In this document: in pieces, positions 46,372 through 58,927 of the stretch
Position numbering within the stretch: position 1 is the first letter of the stretch
How the letters are laid out: each line of letters starts with the position of its first letter
Source: Perkinsus chesapeaki
Lineage: Eukaryota > Perkinsozoa > Perkinsida > Perkinsidae
NCBI GenBank assembly: GCA_013115145.1
Contig: JAAPAO010000083.1
Location: 1-64,000, forward strand
DNA length: 64,000 nucleotides
Reading direction: 5' to 3'
Made by a program: the position numbers and the translations under genes
The notes under the pieces: generated by a model
Database searches by the model: none
The model's input: only the letters and a program-made list of their open reading frames with translations
What the model was told of the DNA's origin: nothing

Positions 46372-47584
46372 TTTATCAAGTTGGATGGGTTGTGCAATAT
46401 ATACCACACTGCATGACATCCTGTCAACTTAGGTCAAATGATATGAACCCGTATGTGAATTGGTTCGGAAAGGATTATTCCACCATGCATGTATCAGCTA
46501 TAAACTTGCTGATAGGCAATTCTCTATTACCAGAAACGGTCATATGTGCCCATAACGATTGTTGTATTCCTATGCTGATGCTATTCTGTGACAGCATCTC
46601 TGTCACGACTGAATCGTGACAGAAAAATTCTCTCAGAAAAATTGTACTGAATGGTCCATCCTTCATGGCAACGACACCTGACCACCCTCGTTCAAATCGA
46701 CAAATTTACAGTACATCGTCTTGCTCTCCCATAGTCGACGGATTGTCGATACGTGCACTGTTACGGTGGCAGTGTTACCCATCCGACAGCACAACCACTA
46801 TAATTTTGTCTCGATGTGCACTTGTCTCCTCTGGCATCGACTAGTCGGATGAACTATGCTGCATCGTTCAATTATACTTTGCGCCAACTGGCGTCATGTT
46901 GAAGCTGCCCCATTATTCTCATGAGAGTCTCATCCTGCTTGCACACTACGCCCATTCGTTAGTCATCCCTTGAAACAGTGTAATTGTAGTAACTACTACT
47001 AGTAAGTAGATGAACGAATGTTTAGTCGAAGTGCCACTGTAGTACTGCCACTGTGGCAGTGCCAGTGCCACATACTGTTACAAAACCCACATAGCCTAAA
47101 ACGGGCTGTATAGCTTTCTTCAGTGGGGAGAGATGGAAACACGAATAGTAAGTCCTGCGTTGGCGTAGTTTCAGCGGCTGAGGTTCAGCTCTGCGCCAGG
47201 GCCCCTGACTAGTAGCACGCGAGAGGGTTTGAATGATGTACGCGGTTGCGTTATGATGGTTACCATTGAACTGCTCTGGTATTGCTCTATCATCCCAGTT
47301 CGATCATCGTGAGTTGTTCCCAAATCACGTTTTACGATTATCCGACAATCACGTGTACTCGAATGATTGCGGTTCGGTCATGCCTACTAACAAAACCCAA
47401 CTCCTCTAGTAAGTGGTGTGAGACATAAATATCGGGCAACCCCGTAGGTGGGAGGCCTAAGCCTGTTTATGTGAAGTGGAGTTCAACATATAGCGTATTG
47501 TTAGACAGATTCGAAGTTGCGCAAACTGAGCTCGCTGAGCCAAGGGTACTGCAACGGCCTGTCCAAACTACAGAGGATTAGGCC
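46372..47584. other. Intergenic region
   Basis: No supported gene. Short palindromes include 47044-47060 (8-bp arms, one-base centre), within a run of gccactg/cagtggc variants at about 47031-47071. Confidence 0.4.
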
Positions 47585-47812
47585 CTAAGCCTTGGGGCGA
47601 CACTCGAAGTCGACGCAGAGGCATTGGCCTCCTTCTGGGCAACTTTTCTTATCGAGGACGTTGCAGTGGCGGACAGGGCCGCTGCACAGACCAGCGGCGC
47701 ACTGACATTCCATACCAGGAGCGCAATCTCCTTGATGCTGACACTTCTTCCCGGCATAAACGGCCACGATGATGAAGATGAGAACCTTGCTTAGACGAGA
47801 GATCGAATTCAT
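47585..47812 (-). CDS. Small secreted cysteine-rich protein with internal duplication
   Basis: 75 residues from the ATG at 47812. MNSISRLSKVLIFIIVAVYA is a clear signal peptide. The mature part has ten Cys in two like modules: C-x5-C-x5-C-x-C-x4-C (CQHQGDCAPGMECQCAAGLC) and C-x7-C-x5-C-x-C-x4-C ending with FEC. The even Cys count and the repeat suggest a disulfide-knotted extracellular protein. I do not recognise a named family. The open frame extends 17 codons upstream, but the chosen ATG gives the best signal peptide. Confidence 0.6.
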   Translation of the reverse strand: MNSISRLSKVLIFIIVAVYAGKKCQHQGDCAPGMECQCAAGLCSGPVRHCNVLDKKSCPEGGQCLCVDFECRPKA

Positions 47813-49898
47813 CGATGTGAAAAAGCTAAAGACATCACAAAGACACTTGCAAGCACGATCCAAGGGGCTCGGTATATCGTTGACGGTAGAAGTAGTCTGT
47901 GGCGTTCCCAGCTAGTCGGTGTTTCCTAGCAGTAAACTCTGGTACACTATCTGACAGGCTTCATTCAAAGGTTAATACAACATAGTAAGGATTAGCGAGG
48001 TGCGTTCATATTGCGCATGACAAGAGATCGCTGGGATACGTGTAATCCAAGAAGTAGATACCGTATATATTAGTAAAGTGGTATTTAGTAGCACGCATGC
48101 GCGTGACATCACGCGTACACAGTTTCCGGGGGTAACTTGACTTAGCTAAACAATGAGAGTAGAATGAGAGGGCTACTTTCCTTCTTTTGGAAAGCTGGCC
48201 GGCAAGGCAGTGTTATGCACGATCGGCCCGGATCGGTAAAGTGCTCTTATCTTTCTACCATACCTAGTTCGTTCACCTCTCACGAACGACTTCAGCTGTT
48301 TGGACCGGATGTATATGATCTCTGGGTTGGAGTTCCCGAAACACTGCAATGTGCTCGCATTGTGTACACAAAAAGTAACATTTGCTTCTTCGACAAATCT
48401 TCGTGATTCTTCAAAAGGGTCTGTATGTTTTGTGCTTCATTAGGCTTATTTGCTAACGTGCATGTTCATAGTTGTAGTTGCACGCATACACATAGAATAG
48501 CTAAGTCGGTGCAAATGGATGTCCCGACGGTTGTCGCGGTATCAGCTGATGGACTCCGAAGAATAACACAACAAAGGAGCTTGAGCCAGAATACCAATAC
48601 TACGACCCTGGGACAATAGGTATAAACGCAATAACTGCACTTAAGTTCTGCACCAATCTATGTGTACGCAAACACAATTACTCTGCGGAACTAAGCGATA
48701 TTGGGCTCGACAGCCATAAAGCAGAAAGCAAAGGTTTAATCCATCAGACCAACCTCCAGGATGTAGTAATATCCTTCGGGACATAATAAGTTGTGGGGAA
48801 AGCAGTAGTATATCCAAATAGTAATCATTCTGGGGTCCAGATTGATTAGGCCAGATTCTGGACCCACAACACGGTCAAGGCCCGCCTCCATGTACGATAT
48901 ATCATTGACTTGGGTTGCACCAATGCCGACTCAAATGCAAATTGATTCATTTGTTTAGCTATGCCGATTCCGGCGTTGGACTACAGCAGAATCCACTGGG
49001 GGTTTCAAAACGTGATCGTTGAGGGCAGAGGTACGCAGTGCGTACGTTCGGATATTTGTATGCGGTTTCTCCGATCTTCTACGTGACCGAGTCGGATAGT
49101 CGAATGTGGGTCGTAAGAACGGTAGGCGAATGCCATTCACCGAATGAAGAGAGGGTGATTTATTGGACAGAAAGTGAGTTGAAATTGGTTCGAAGCCAGC
49201 GCAAACCCTCGTTCTGCTTGGTCGTTAGTCGATCACTCTTCATTGCCTCATGTACCACCCACCGGTCAAAGGCGATAGTAGTCTCGGCATCAGAACTTTC
49301 AACCCGTGAGATGATACAACTTGGACCTCCTCAACTGTCATCTGGTCGAAACGAATCTCATGCAAGCTGCGGCGCACCAGTCCCGATAGCAGCCGATGGT
49401 GATGTGCCAGTTGCTAGTTCCTACCTTCCATCCCGTGCAGTCGTAATGACGTTATAATGTCAACAGGAAGGGACCATAGATGCTGTTGTTGTGGATTTCA
49501 CAATAACTGGAAGTATAGAATGTGGAGGTTCATCGTAGCTCGTTATCGCGTGCTAGTTGTGCAGAGTACTGTGCATGACAGCATTGGTATAAGTATTACA
49601 TCTGAGCCTGCACGCATGCACACTGCGCAGGTTCGAACCCCAGCTCATATATTTCTTCTGCCTTGTCCGTATTCGTAATTTAAACTCGGGCCATCGGTTC
49701 TACTACAAAGATAAGCCTCTGTGGCATTTCCTATGATCGGGAACACTTTGCGTTGAGCCCCGGTGGACAATCAATCGGGGGCCTTCTTGACAGTATTGGC
49801 CGATACTTTCACTTAACCACCTTGAAGATGCTTAACTCACATGGGAAGGCTATGAACGATCGGCAAATGAGTTTTGTTGGGAAGTTACTTTTTTGGAA
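47813..49898. other. Region without a confident gene
   Basis: Open frames at 48164-48406 and 49038-49457 (139 codons, plus strand) have no recognisable domain and no paralog in the window. A T-arm-like piece (cgcaggttcgaaccccagc) lies at about 49626. Confidence 0.35.
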
Positions 49899-52800
49899 AT
49901 GATTCGAAGCCCGTCGTGTGGCGTATTACGTACGTTATCATCATCGATAAGCCATTCCTGTCGAGCTATTGCCGCACCAGTTACTGGGCAAAGATTCTTT
50001 TCGAGGTAGAATACGACCCTTCAGAGAGTGAGACTTATTTTATTCAGCGAGTCTGATGAGTCCCTGAAATACGATCTTGTCGTAGTTGGTGGTGGGCCCG
50101 CTGGGCTATCGGCTGCCATCCGAGCCAAACAGGTATAATTAGTCTCATAACATTCTTTTTCCGACTCTCCCCGTTTCAGTTGGATTCGAGCCTTTCAGTC
50201 TGCATTCTAGAAAAGGGCTCCGAGATAGGAGCCCATATCCTCTCCGGCAACATATTCGAACCTCGGGCTTTGGATGAACTTCTGCCAGACTGGCGAGAGG
50301 TAGGCAGTCGGTGACGTAATCTGGGATGTAAGTTCTATCAGCAAAAGCCTGGCTGGGCGCAGACTCCTGTGACCCATGATGACTTCGTTTATCTTCCTAC
50401 TGCAAAGCATGCCATAAAATCGCCGATACTGCCTTCAGCGATGAGTAATGATGGCAATTATATCATCTCACTGGGAGACCTATGCCGATGGATGAGCCAG
50501 AAGGCAGAGGAGGAAGGTAATATGGTGAAGTTGAATCGGCTGGGTGATGTTAAAAGTATTACTGAATACAAGAACTGCTTCGATATCCGGGATTTATCTG
50601 CCGCCTGTATTTACCACTAATTGTCTACTCGTCGTTAGGTTTATTATTAGTGTGAGGTATCATATGAATGCTGATAGATCTTGAAAAGCTAGTATTAGTG
50701 TTTAGCCCAACATCAGTCCGACAAAGCAATTGAGTTTGATTGAGAATTAGTTGCTTGTAAGACTTACACATTCGTTTCCCACATGGATCGCTCTATATGT
50801 TTATATTTCCAGGAAACCTAAGGAGGCAACATCCTATCACCAATATCGCGTTCTTAGTTCTTTACAGCTCCACCGCTATGGTGGACCACCATATGGTCAA
50901 AATACCATTTTTAGGTGTTGAGGTATATCCTGGATTTGCCGTATCTGAGGACCCAGTTATTGATGATAAAGGGCGGATGGTTGGAGTTAGAATACGGGAT
51001 CAAGGGATTGCCAAAGATGGTCATCACAAGCCTAACTATGAGCCGGGGGTGAAGATATATGGTAATAATATCTTATATTAACTATTGTATGTATTATAAT
51101 GATAGCTGTCAGAGTATCACTTATAGCTCAATTGAAAGGGAGTGGTACTTGTAGTATGGGTGTTTGAGTGGCGCTGGTCAGTTGGGGTCTCGAAGTTGAA
51201 TATGAGCTTTGGCATGTAGCTGTGTCATAGGGTAGGGGTAGAGTGAGGCGATCACGATGATGATGGTGATGCAATCGGGTTATATTCTCTGGCATGGTAG
51301 CATCATTTTTAGAAAGCAATGAGATGAATCTCAGAAATGGAGAAATGTGGTATATACCAAAATCTAGCATAATCTTTGATAGTAGAATGACAAGTAGGGC
51401 TAAGTTTCCCTTGTATTTTAGGTCGTCAAGTGATACTTGCGGAAGGGGCCAGAGGTTCACTATCACTTGCCACGGTAAATCGTTATAATCTCCGAGCTGG
51501 CAGATGCCCACCTAAATACTCTCTGGGAGTTAAAGAGGTTTGGCAGGTCGATCCTAAGGTACGGAAATTGGTGGTACGGTGAGTTTGATATGCTTGGTGT
51601 AGATGAGCATGCCTGGTCATGTAACACATACTGTGGGGTATCCTTTGGATTATTTTACGTATGGTGGTGGATTCATATACCATATGAATAGTAATAGTGG
51701 GGCGCGGGTTCGAATCCCACGGGTGTCATTTTTCTGTGGAAATATATGTTGGAGTCGGTCATAGAAGTCCATTATAGCGGAGTTCTAATCATTTCTCAAC
51801 GATCCCAGGCGGGGGGCTATGAAGAACAGCAATTAAGGTCTCGTGCATTTTCATCAGATAATCTGGTTCATCTGGGATTCGTGACAGGTCTGGGTTACAC
51901 CAATACTAATAGGTCGCCCTATATGGAGTTACAAAAGTAAGTTGTGTTGGCTGATCCCTATAATGTACTCGATGAACTATAGACTGCTGTTGTCCTAGTT
52001 GTTGTATATGAAAAACTATCTTTCGAATAGATAGCATTTATATTACAAGACCCGAGACTGGCCCGTCTGGTTACTTGATTAGCGTACTGTATATAGCGAG
52101 GCTGCTGCTTTCAGGTATAAAACTCACAGTATGTTGAAAGAGCTGCTGGATGGGGGTAAATGTGTTGGCTATGGTGCTAGGGTTATTAATACTGGTAATA
52201 AGTGGGAAGCGGTTAATATGATATACAAACGTATTTTTATTTAGCATACAGTACGTGCAATTACTGTGCGTTGGGATTCCCAATATACTCATCCCACCTT
52301 GGGATGATTACCTGTTCGTTTGTCAAGTTCACTGAATATCTAGAATGAGAAAAACTGAGAGTGACTCAAATTGCAGGAGGGAGAATTATGGTTCGTTTTT
52401 CCCGCTTTGCCACCGATCCTCCTGGTGTAAAAGTTTTGGAGTTTTATCCTCGTAAAACAGTTTACGAACTTATATGGATACCAGTGTATCAAGTGCCTCA
52501 GTGTAGCAATAATAATCAGTTCCTCCTGCCAACTAGCATCTACTCCGGTCATCTTGAAGTAAGACTGTTGATCCTTGTTGACTTTCCCGAGAAAGGAATG
52601 AGGCCCTGTATGTTATATTAAGATGTCTACGTTATTGTTGTGTATAGGTGGTTATCAATCCTTACCATCGGTATCGTTCCCAGGAGGAATGTTGATAGGG
52701 GATGCGGCTGGATTCTTGAATGCTCAGAAAATTAAGGTAGTAGCAGGAGGGAAGGTTTTACATATGATTTGCGGCGTCTTTCGTGTGCGGTAAAGTCGGG

Positions 52801-55070
52801 AGGAGTGGCTGTGCTGGCGAGCATAGAAGGTGAAGTTCCAATTGGGAAGTCATTTAGCTCAAGATGCGTCCCTCGAGGATGAAAGAAATCTTGCTGGAAA
52901 ATGCAGGAAGTCCATTCCTCGATCCGAGTCGCTCAAAAATGATTGCTTTTTCAAGGTGTTTCGAGTGGTATACTTTAGGGCACTCACACGGCGATGAAAA
53001 CAGGGATGTTAGCGGCCGAAGCAGCTGTTGCTGATATAAATGATGGTGCAGAGGAGGGGCATGTATGCAGTAGATATGAGCATGCTGTTAAGGACAGCTG
53101 GGCTTATAAGGAGTTATATGTAGTTAAGGGAAGAGGGATGGGGGGATACTGAGGGGTAGGAAATGATTTATTAATGCTGGATGATACTTAGTTTTTATTG
53201 GATATAATTTATATACATCGTAGGAAGATTATTGTATTGGAGATATCCGGCGAACTACTGGATATATTATATGATACATGTCGGAGCTATTGAGACAATT
53301 GTGATGGAATGAGCTAGGCGTTTCCTTTCTGAGGGTATCTTTTCCAGAATCATCTCCTGATGTTGACAGGACCGGCTTAGATAATTAGTATACAGCTTCA
53401 ATTTGAGCTTCCTGAATACTACCTAGATAGATTTGCTTTTGGAAGCTCACATAACTCACTGAAAAATATTAATTATAGTATCAGTGTGTCTCTCTGTTGA
53501 TAAAATCTATCGCATAACGTCCACATGGTTTACTTATTAGTTGCTCCTGTTATAGCAACTGCTCCTGTTATAGCAACTGCTCCTGTTATAGCAACTGCTC
53601 CTGTTATAGCAACTGCTCCTGTTATAGCAACTGCTCNNNNNNNNNNNNNNNNNNNNNNNNNNNNNNNNNNNNNNNNNNNNNNNNNNNNNNNNNNNNNNNN
53701 NNNNNNNNNNNNNNNNNNNNNNNNNNNNNNNNGCTCCTGTTAAAGCAACTGCTCCTGTTATAGCAACTGCTCCTGTTAAAGCAACTGCTCCTGTTATAGC
53801 AAGTGCTCCTGTTATAGCAAGTGCTCCTGTTATATTAGTGCTTATTATGCACTCCTGTGGTTCTTTTTGTTGATATAATTATCATTGCTATTCAGGGTGT
53901 CCGTAATATCCATCCGGCATTCAAGACAGGTCTGTTCTCGGGTTTGGGTTACGGTGCGTTCTGGTTGATGAGTAAAGGTAGAGAGCCATGGACCTTTAAG
54001 TAGAGATGATTGGGGGAAATACGGTATGAAACTGGGTGGGTGAATTAGGTGGTCTAAGGATGATGCAGCAAGAACTAAGAAGGCATCTAAATGTAGAGAG
54101 ATTGAATATCCTAAAGCTGATGGTAATACTGGGTATAGGCGGGGGTGTAGACAGCTTGTTAAAAGTAGGCATTTCCTTAGTAAGGTGATCGGTGCGGTTT
54201 CTCGGAAAATCGGACGAGCGAGGTGACATAGTTTTGTATCATATATCTTCGGCAGGTAAACTAACGTTCGAGCTGCTGGACCAATTACCATTAACTGGAG
54301 TTGATCATGAGCCGGATCAGCCATCACATCTGAAGATTAAGCCGGGGATGGAGGAGGTGCCGAAAAAGGTTATAATGCGGGACGTTGGGGGACGGGAGTG
54401 CTCTTAATAGTTTTGTGTTGATGCGATGCTCGGCAATTTATGGGCAGTTAATCCTGCAGATTAACTGTTTTTCAAAGGTTTAATAATTTCGTTGACGGTC
54501 GCTGGGCTCTATGCTTGACTTTCAGACATATGTGTAATTCTGGGAAGTAAAAGGGGAAATCCTTTAATCCCCTTTAAGAGAGGGTTTTGTTACTGGGATG
54601 GGAAGTGTGCAATCGACAACATAGGACATTCGTTATAGTTATGAAGAAAGGTTGTTGTGGAGGAGGTGGAGGAGGCTTTTCCGATGATAAGATGGTCTGG
54701 TGGTATTGTGTTTCTGCGCCATAAACGTGAATCTACAAGTAAATTTACGGAATTTGGTATAAAATGTTTCTCCAACGAGGACGATCGATGATAATAATAT
54801 ATTTTAACGTCCTTTGATCGATGCTGGCTGCGGAGTTTCGGCAGGAATCACCCCTACTGTTTTTTTGGGCAGGTGTCGTTCGGCGAGTACGATGGCCCAG
54901 AGCAGCGATTCTGCCCGGCTAAAGTTTACGAATACGACGATAAGGGAAATCTGACGATTCACGCTCAAAATTGCATACACTGCAAAACATGCAGTATTAA
55001 GACACCGGGGCACTTTATCGATTGGACGGTCCCCGAGGGGGGAGGAGGACCGCAGTATGGCAGTATGTAA
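49899..55070 (+). CDS. ETFDH: Electron transfer flavoprotein-ubiquinone oxidoreductase, 15 exons
   Basis: Mitochondrial inner-membrane FAD/4Fe-4S enzyme passing electrons from ETF to ubiquinone. Exons: 49899-50005, 50048-50132, 50180-50299, 50342-50516, 50915-51061, 51422-51558, 51603-51690, 51858-51936, 52115-52194, 52648-52736, 52979-53119, 53896-53999, 54049-54122, 54256-54368, 54873-55070 (578 aa). The start gives [20 protein letters not shown], an Arg/Ser-rich presequence. Motifs: [20 protein letters not shown] (FAD dinucleotide fold), [62 protein letters not shown], and the cluster cysteines in [10 protein letters not shown] and [11 protein letters not shown], ending [11 protein letters not shown]. 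The 54368 donor is weak and could instead be about 15 bp further on. Confidence 0.93.
51691..51730 (+). other. tRNA 3'-half-like piece at the start of an ETFDH intron
   Basis: Directly after the splice donor the intron reads ggggcgcgggttcgaatccc and then acgggtgtca followed by TTTTT. This looks like a T-arm, acceptor 3' strand, discriminator and Pol III terminator. The matching 5' half is not present upstream, where the sequence is coding. Confidence 0.45.
53536..53836. repeat. 18-bp minisatellite in an ETFDH intron, with gap
   Basis: The unit gctcctgttatagcaact repeats on both sides of a gap of Ns (53637-53732), with a few variant units (gttaaagc). It sits in the intron 53120-53895, so the APVIAT-repeat reading frame is not coding. 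Confidence 0.9.
53637..53732. other. Assembly gap (Ns)
   Basis: A run of 96 Ns inside the 18-bp tandem repeat; true length unknown. Confidence 0.95.
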
Positions 55071-56484
55071 GAAGCGCACGCCCTGGTGATCGATTATAGT
55101 TTGGCGGCCTCGGAAAGAGGCATACCTGCTGAATTTGTTCTTAAAAATGGCATATGCCGGGATAGAACCGGGTTATGCCTTGGTTAGAGTTTGTACTTGG
55201 TTTATTTGTTGGCCAATCGAGTGTTTATGGTTTCGTTGAGCAATTGTTTTGATGAGTTGGAAGTGTTTATAGGGGAGGGGTCCTGAGGAGGGGGACAGGA
55301 ATTGTGTGGGAAGGCAATGAGGGATTCTGCGAAGACAAGTCGCAGGTGGACGGGGCTGAAATGGGATTTAATGTAATGATTCCTTTACGAAGGGTTTGGC
55401 AGAAAATATGAGTTTGTATTCTCTATAAAGTGATGAGTTTCGGGAATCATAGCTGCAAGGATTGGAGGATTGGAGGAGGAGATAATTGGAAGGACTGCAG
55501 TGGAGTGGATTCCCAGCAATTTGTTTTGGAAAGCACTGGTGCTTGGAGGTACAGTTCGAGCCGGAGTCGGTTCCTTGTCCTGTCCCATTGTGTTATAGTC
55601 ACACAGTGCTAGTGCAAGCCAATCTAGCTAGTGAGTGAGTGCTTCAACTGTAGCGTGGAGGCAGTTCACTTTGCTGTATTTGCTCGTTATCATGTAGTCT
55701 TGGCTCAAGTTGAGGCATCTCTGCTGATTTTTTTTCTTCTGGTTTGTTCTGGCACATTTTCTGCTGTCGACTATTGACTGGATATGTATATATATACTCA
55801 TGATACTACTGTTGTATGTATGTATATACTCATGATACTACTGTTGTATGTATATATATACTCATGATACTACTGTTGTATGTATATATATACTCATGAT
55901 ACTACTGTTGTATGTATATATATACATTCATTTAGATGTCTATTCGGCACTGCACGGTATCTGTGCCGCACATTGTGTGGCGGTGGTCCGCTATCGGTAC
56001 CAACTGCAGAAAAGCCAGATGATTAGCCCATGAGTGTATTAATTGTTGTGTTACAAGGATCGGCTCGCGAAGGCGAAGATACTGTATTATATATAGGAGA
56101 TTCACCATCCGGGGTTTGCGGGTGAGAATCCATAGTAGTGAAATATTGGTAGGCGAGCGCATGGAGAGGATGAGATATAATTTCTACCTACACAGTGGGT
56201 GTTCCCGAGATTGATTTACCGTCTGATTAGTGCTTCTATCCGCGAACGCGCTCCCGCTTCTCGCGCGAAAAGATTCCTGGGAGGTCTAGATTTTGTGTGT
56301 GTATGAGGTTCTCAACGACGATGCTGAGAGATTTAGGGATTTTTTCTGTCCGGGAGTGCCGGGAATTGAGATGATCGGACCGATTTCTTCTTGAAAATGT
56401 ATTCGGAGCATGGAAAATGAAGTTCTGTCAGAGTTGATTGTATTAATTATGGTTATGCATTATATAGAAGGATTGTACCAGGGC
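55071..56484. other. Intergenic region with a minisatellite
   Basis: No supported exon was found. It contains the 32-bp tandem repeat at about 55790-55928. Confidence 0.4.
55790..55928. repeat. 32-bp minisatellite
   Basis: The tgatactactgttgtatgta core starts at 55801, 55833, 55865 and 55897, a strict 32-bp period, with AT-dinucleotide tails. Confidence 0.9.
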
Positions 56485-58340
56485 ATGTCAGTGAAGGTGG
56501 ACGAGGTGAAGGAACGTTTGGCGAGTAATTGCTCCTTCTGTCGAGGGGTAAGCTATCGATCGCCTGATCGATTTGGAAGTGATTTAACGAGAGTATGGAG
56601 AAGTTGGGAATTGAATTCATAGGGGACGTGGATTTTGATTCCATCCAGGGTTATAGTCAACGGACTAGTATCAGTTCGTTGTCACTATTGAGCGGTCTAT
56701 CGTCCATGTTTCATTGATGTTGTTACCTCACTAACTATATTATTATCCTATAGTGGATCAATGCCTTGTGAAGATGCATCACCGTTCATTAATTATCTTA
56801 TCTTTGAAATGCATTACTTCAGCCGCATTGAAGGTCAGGGCGGATCTTGGGCTTTCAAGAACAGGAGGAACACCTGGGTGGAAATAAGACGGAATTTTCT
56901 TAGTATGTTCCTTTTATTAGGATATATTGTCCTTCCTCCGTCCTTCCACGGATAAGGCCAAAGATTGGTATAAAGATACAGCTGGAGGGCTGCGGCATTC
57001 ACCGGTTACCTTTACTGAGGAGGAAGCTAATGTTGTTAATAATAATGGTGGAGATTGTTATACTTGTCGAATGGTAAGCTTCAGGGGTCCTTCGTTGTGG
57101 TCGTGTTAATAGAAATGCAGGGAAATGATCGACGCACTTTTCTTCGGAATTCCATGAGTATAGGCGAGCTGTGGGTTTTCAATCTCCTTCCCTAAAGCCA
57201 TGCTGGGCCGACCCACGGAGGTTCTTCAATTTGTTGTTCAGTAATAAACTTGACAAAATTGACGTGTTCATTTTTGTCTCACTCAAACTGAGGTCGATGA
57301 GTGGTATTTTCGCTTGCTAAGTTTTTATTCGTATCAGTTTATAACGGCTACGGTCGGGATTAGGTTAAATAGAGATTAGGTATGACTTCCCCCTGCGAGG
57401 AATTGCATCAATTTGCACAACGTGAATGTCCAGCCGTTTTCCGTGGTGGTTTAGCGATGTGGGGATAAATCGATTACCTGATCGATTTACAGTTTGGCTA
57501 TCAGGTTGGGTTCATAACCTTTGCGGCGACATCAGCGTATTGTTTAGCAGAGTCCAAGAGAAATGCCGGTGCTGGAAGTAAGGCCCCGAGGGGGAGGGTT
57601 CAAATGTCACTAAATCCTAAACGGATTGATCTACGCATTTCTATATAATTCTAAATATCTTTACTGTGTGAAAGTTGAGATGTCTTCTTCAAAGTAGATT
57701 ATGCCTTCGTTGGTGTATTAGACATAATCTTAATCGCCACTCGTCCACTAAAGATACGACGGAGTTATTATGAACAACATGAAGAAGTATGTTATAATTA
57801 GTGATTAAATATTGCTTTGAGCGTCCACTATGCTGTGATCCGTAGCCACCGTATTGGTATAATGGCGTTGATAATGCATACAGTACAGAGTGTAATATAA
57901 TTATCGGGCTTTCAGTTATCACGTTACTTGTTGTGGTCTAAGAACTTCCTCCGCAGAATCATGGGCGGCATCGGCAGGGTGAAATTGGCGTAAAAGTATC
58001 AATTCGATGAAGGAATATTCATAACAAGTACAATTGACCGATACATTTCACCAACGGAACGAGCGCTCATTTCGTGGCGTGCAGTCGATACTGGTACATG
58101 TTGTTGATGACGAATAAACACTTCGTTATTGAAGTCCGTCGTTTGTTGGATAAGGGCTCCGACAGGGATGGTTAGATTATTTGGGTATGTTGTCAGGGAA
58201 AGTGTTTCAAGGTTTGAGTGGCCTCTTCGGAGGTTTGGCGGTGGTGAGAGCGCTGACGCCGGCAAGGCCGATAGATATATCGACTTTAAATGTAGAGAAA
58301 CCGCAGCCAAACTTCATAGTCCCTCCACCTGGTGTGAATA
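56485..58340 (+). CDS. Unresolved small C-x2-C / membrane protein gene(s)
   Basis: Coding-like exons appear without a full model: 56485-56547 (MSVKVDEVKERLASNCSFCRG), about 56758-56904 (MPCEDASPFINYLIFEMHYF), about 56931-57075 (DKAKDWYKDTAGGLRHSPVT then DCYTCRM) and about 58194-58340 (GKVFQGLSGLFGGLAVVRAL then FIVPPPGVNK and a stop). Two exons end in a C-x2-C-R unit just before a gtaagc donor, so there may be two related small genes. The pattern of a C-x2-C pair followed by a glycine-rich hydrophobic segment recalls small mitochondrial membrane assembly proteins, but this is weak. Phases between exons 1 and 2 do not match as written. Confidence 0.35.
57465..57535 (-). other. tRNA-like / palindromic stretch
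   Basis: The minus strand contains aactgtaaatcgat, shared with the tRNA-like sequence at 27093-27167, flanked by acctgat/atcaggt. A proper tRNA fold was not obtained. Confidence 0.25.
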
Positions 58341-58927
58341 AGTAGAAGGATGTTATCCTGGAATGTTTTGAGTTTTGGGGAGAGAGCGGTATGAGATTGT
58401 TATTGGAGCGCGTTGGTCGAGTGTGATGATTGGCTTGATTGGTTTTCTGCTGGCCTTGCATGACACTAACTGATTGGCGGATCCCTCGAGCTCTCTACCA
58501 CACGTTTTATATAAGTTATAATATTTCTTACGTTAGCCCCACCAAAGCATGCCGAGAAGGGAGGGATAGGATATGAACCATAGAAACGAGGTCGGAATAG
58601 GTTAATAGGATTCCCGATAAGATCGGATGTTCGTATTAAATATTCCTATCTTATTGTTATTATCCATCGAAAAGAGGGATGTCTCTTCTTGTGGTGAAAT
58701 GATTCCCAAGCTCCGAAAATTTGTGGTGTGAGTAAATGTGTTACAGGTCTGATATCTGTGAATTGTTTACTACTGGATTTAGGTCGATTGCTAAGGCAAT
58801 GTTGTGAGCGGCATACAGTTATTTCGTCGGCCCCGGGGTCATTTTTGAGGACCATTTCGGAGGGCTTTGAGACTTTGACTTTTCCGGGGATTTCGAGGAC
58901 ATTTTCCGCGTGCGTTAGTTCCTTTCC
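58341..58927. other. Intergenic region
   Basis: No coding signal recognised before the single-exon RluA fusion gene. Confidence 0.4.

Noticed and set aside
32112-47060. CRISPR array
   Set aside because: The palindromes differ from each other in sequence and spacing, and the DNA is eukaryotic; there is no direct-repeat/spacer pattern.
51579-51607. A 29-bp intron in ETFDH
   Set aside because: A 44-bp intron (51559-51602) gives the family's expected length and a better alignment at DPK/MSMPGHV.
51660-51690. attcatat/atatgaat as an anticodon arm
   Set aside because: This stretch is the coding end of the ETFDH exon (FIYHM), so it is not part of a tRNA.
53525-53743. Open frame encoding APVIAT repeats
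   Set aside because: It is the 18-bp minisatellite read in one frame, lies in an ETFDH intron and crosses the gap.
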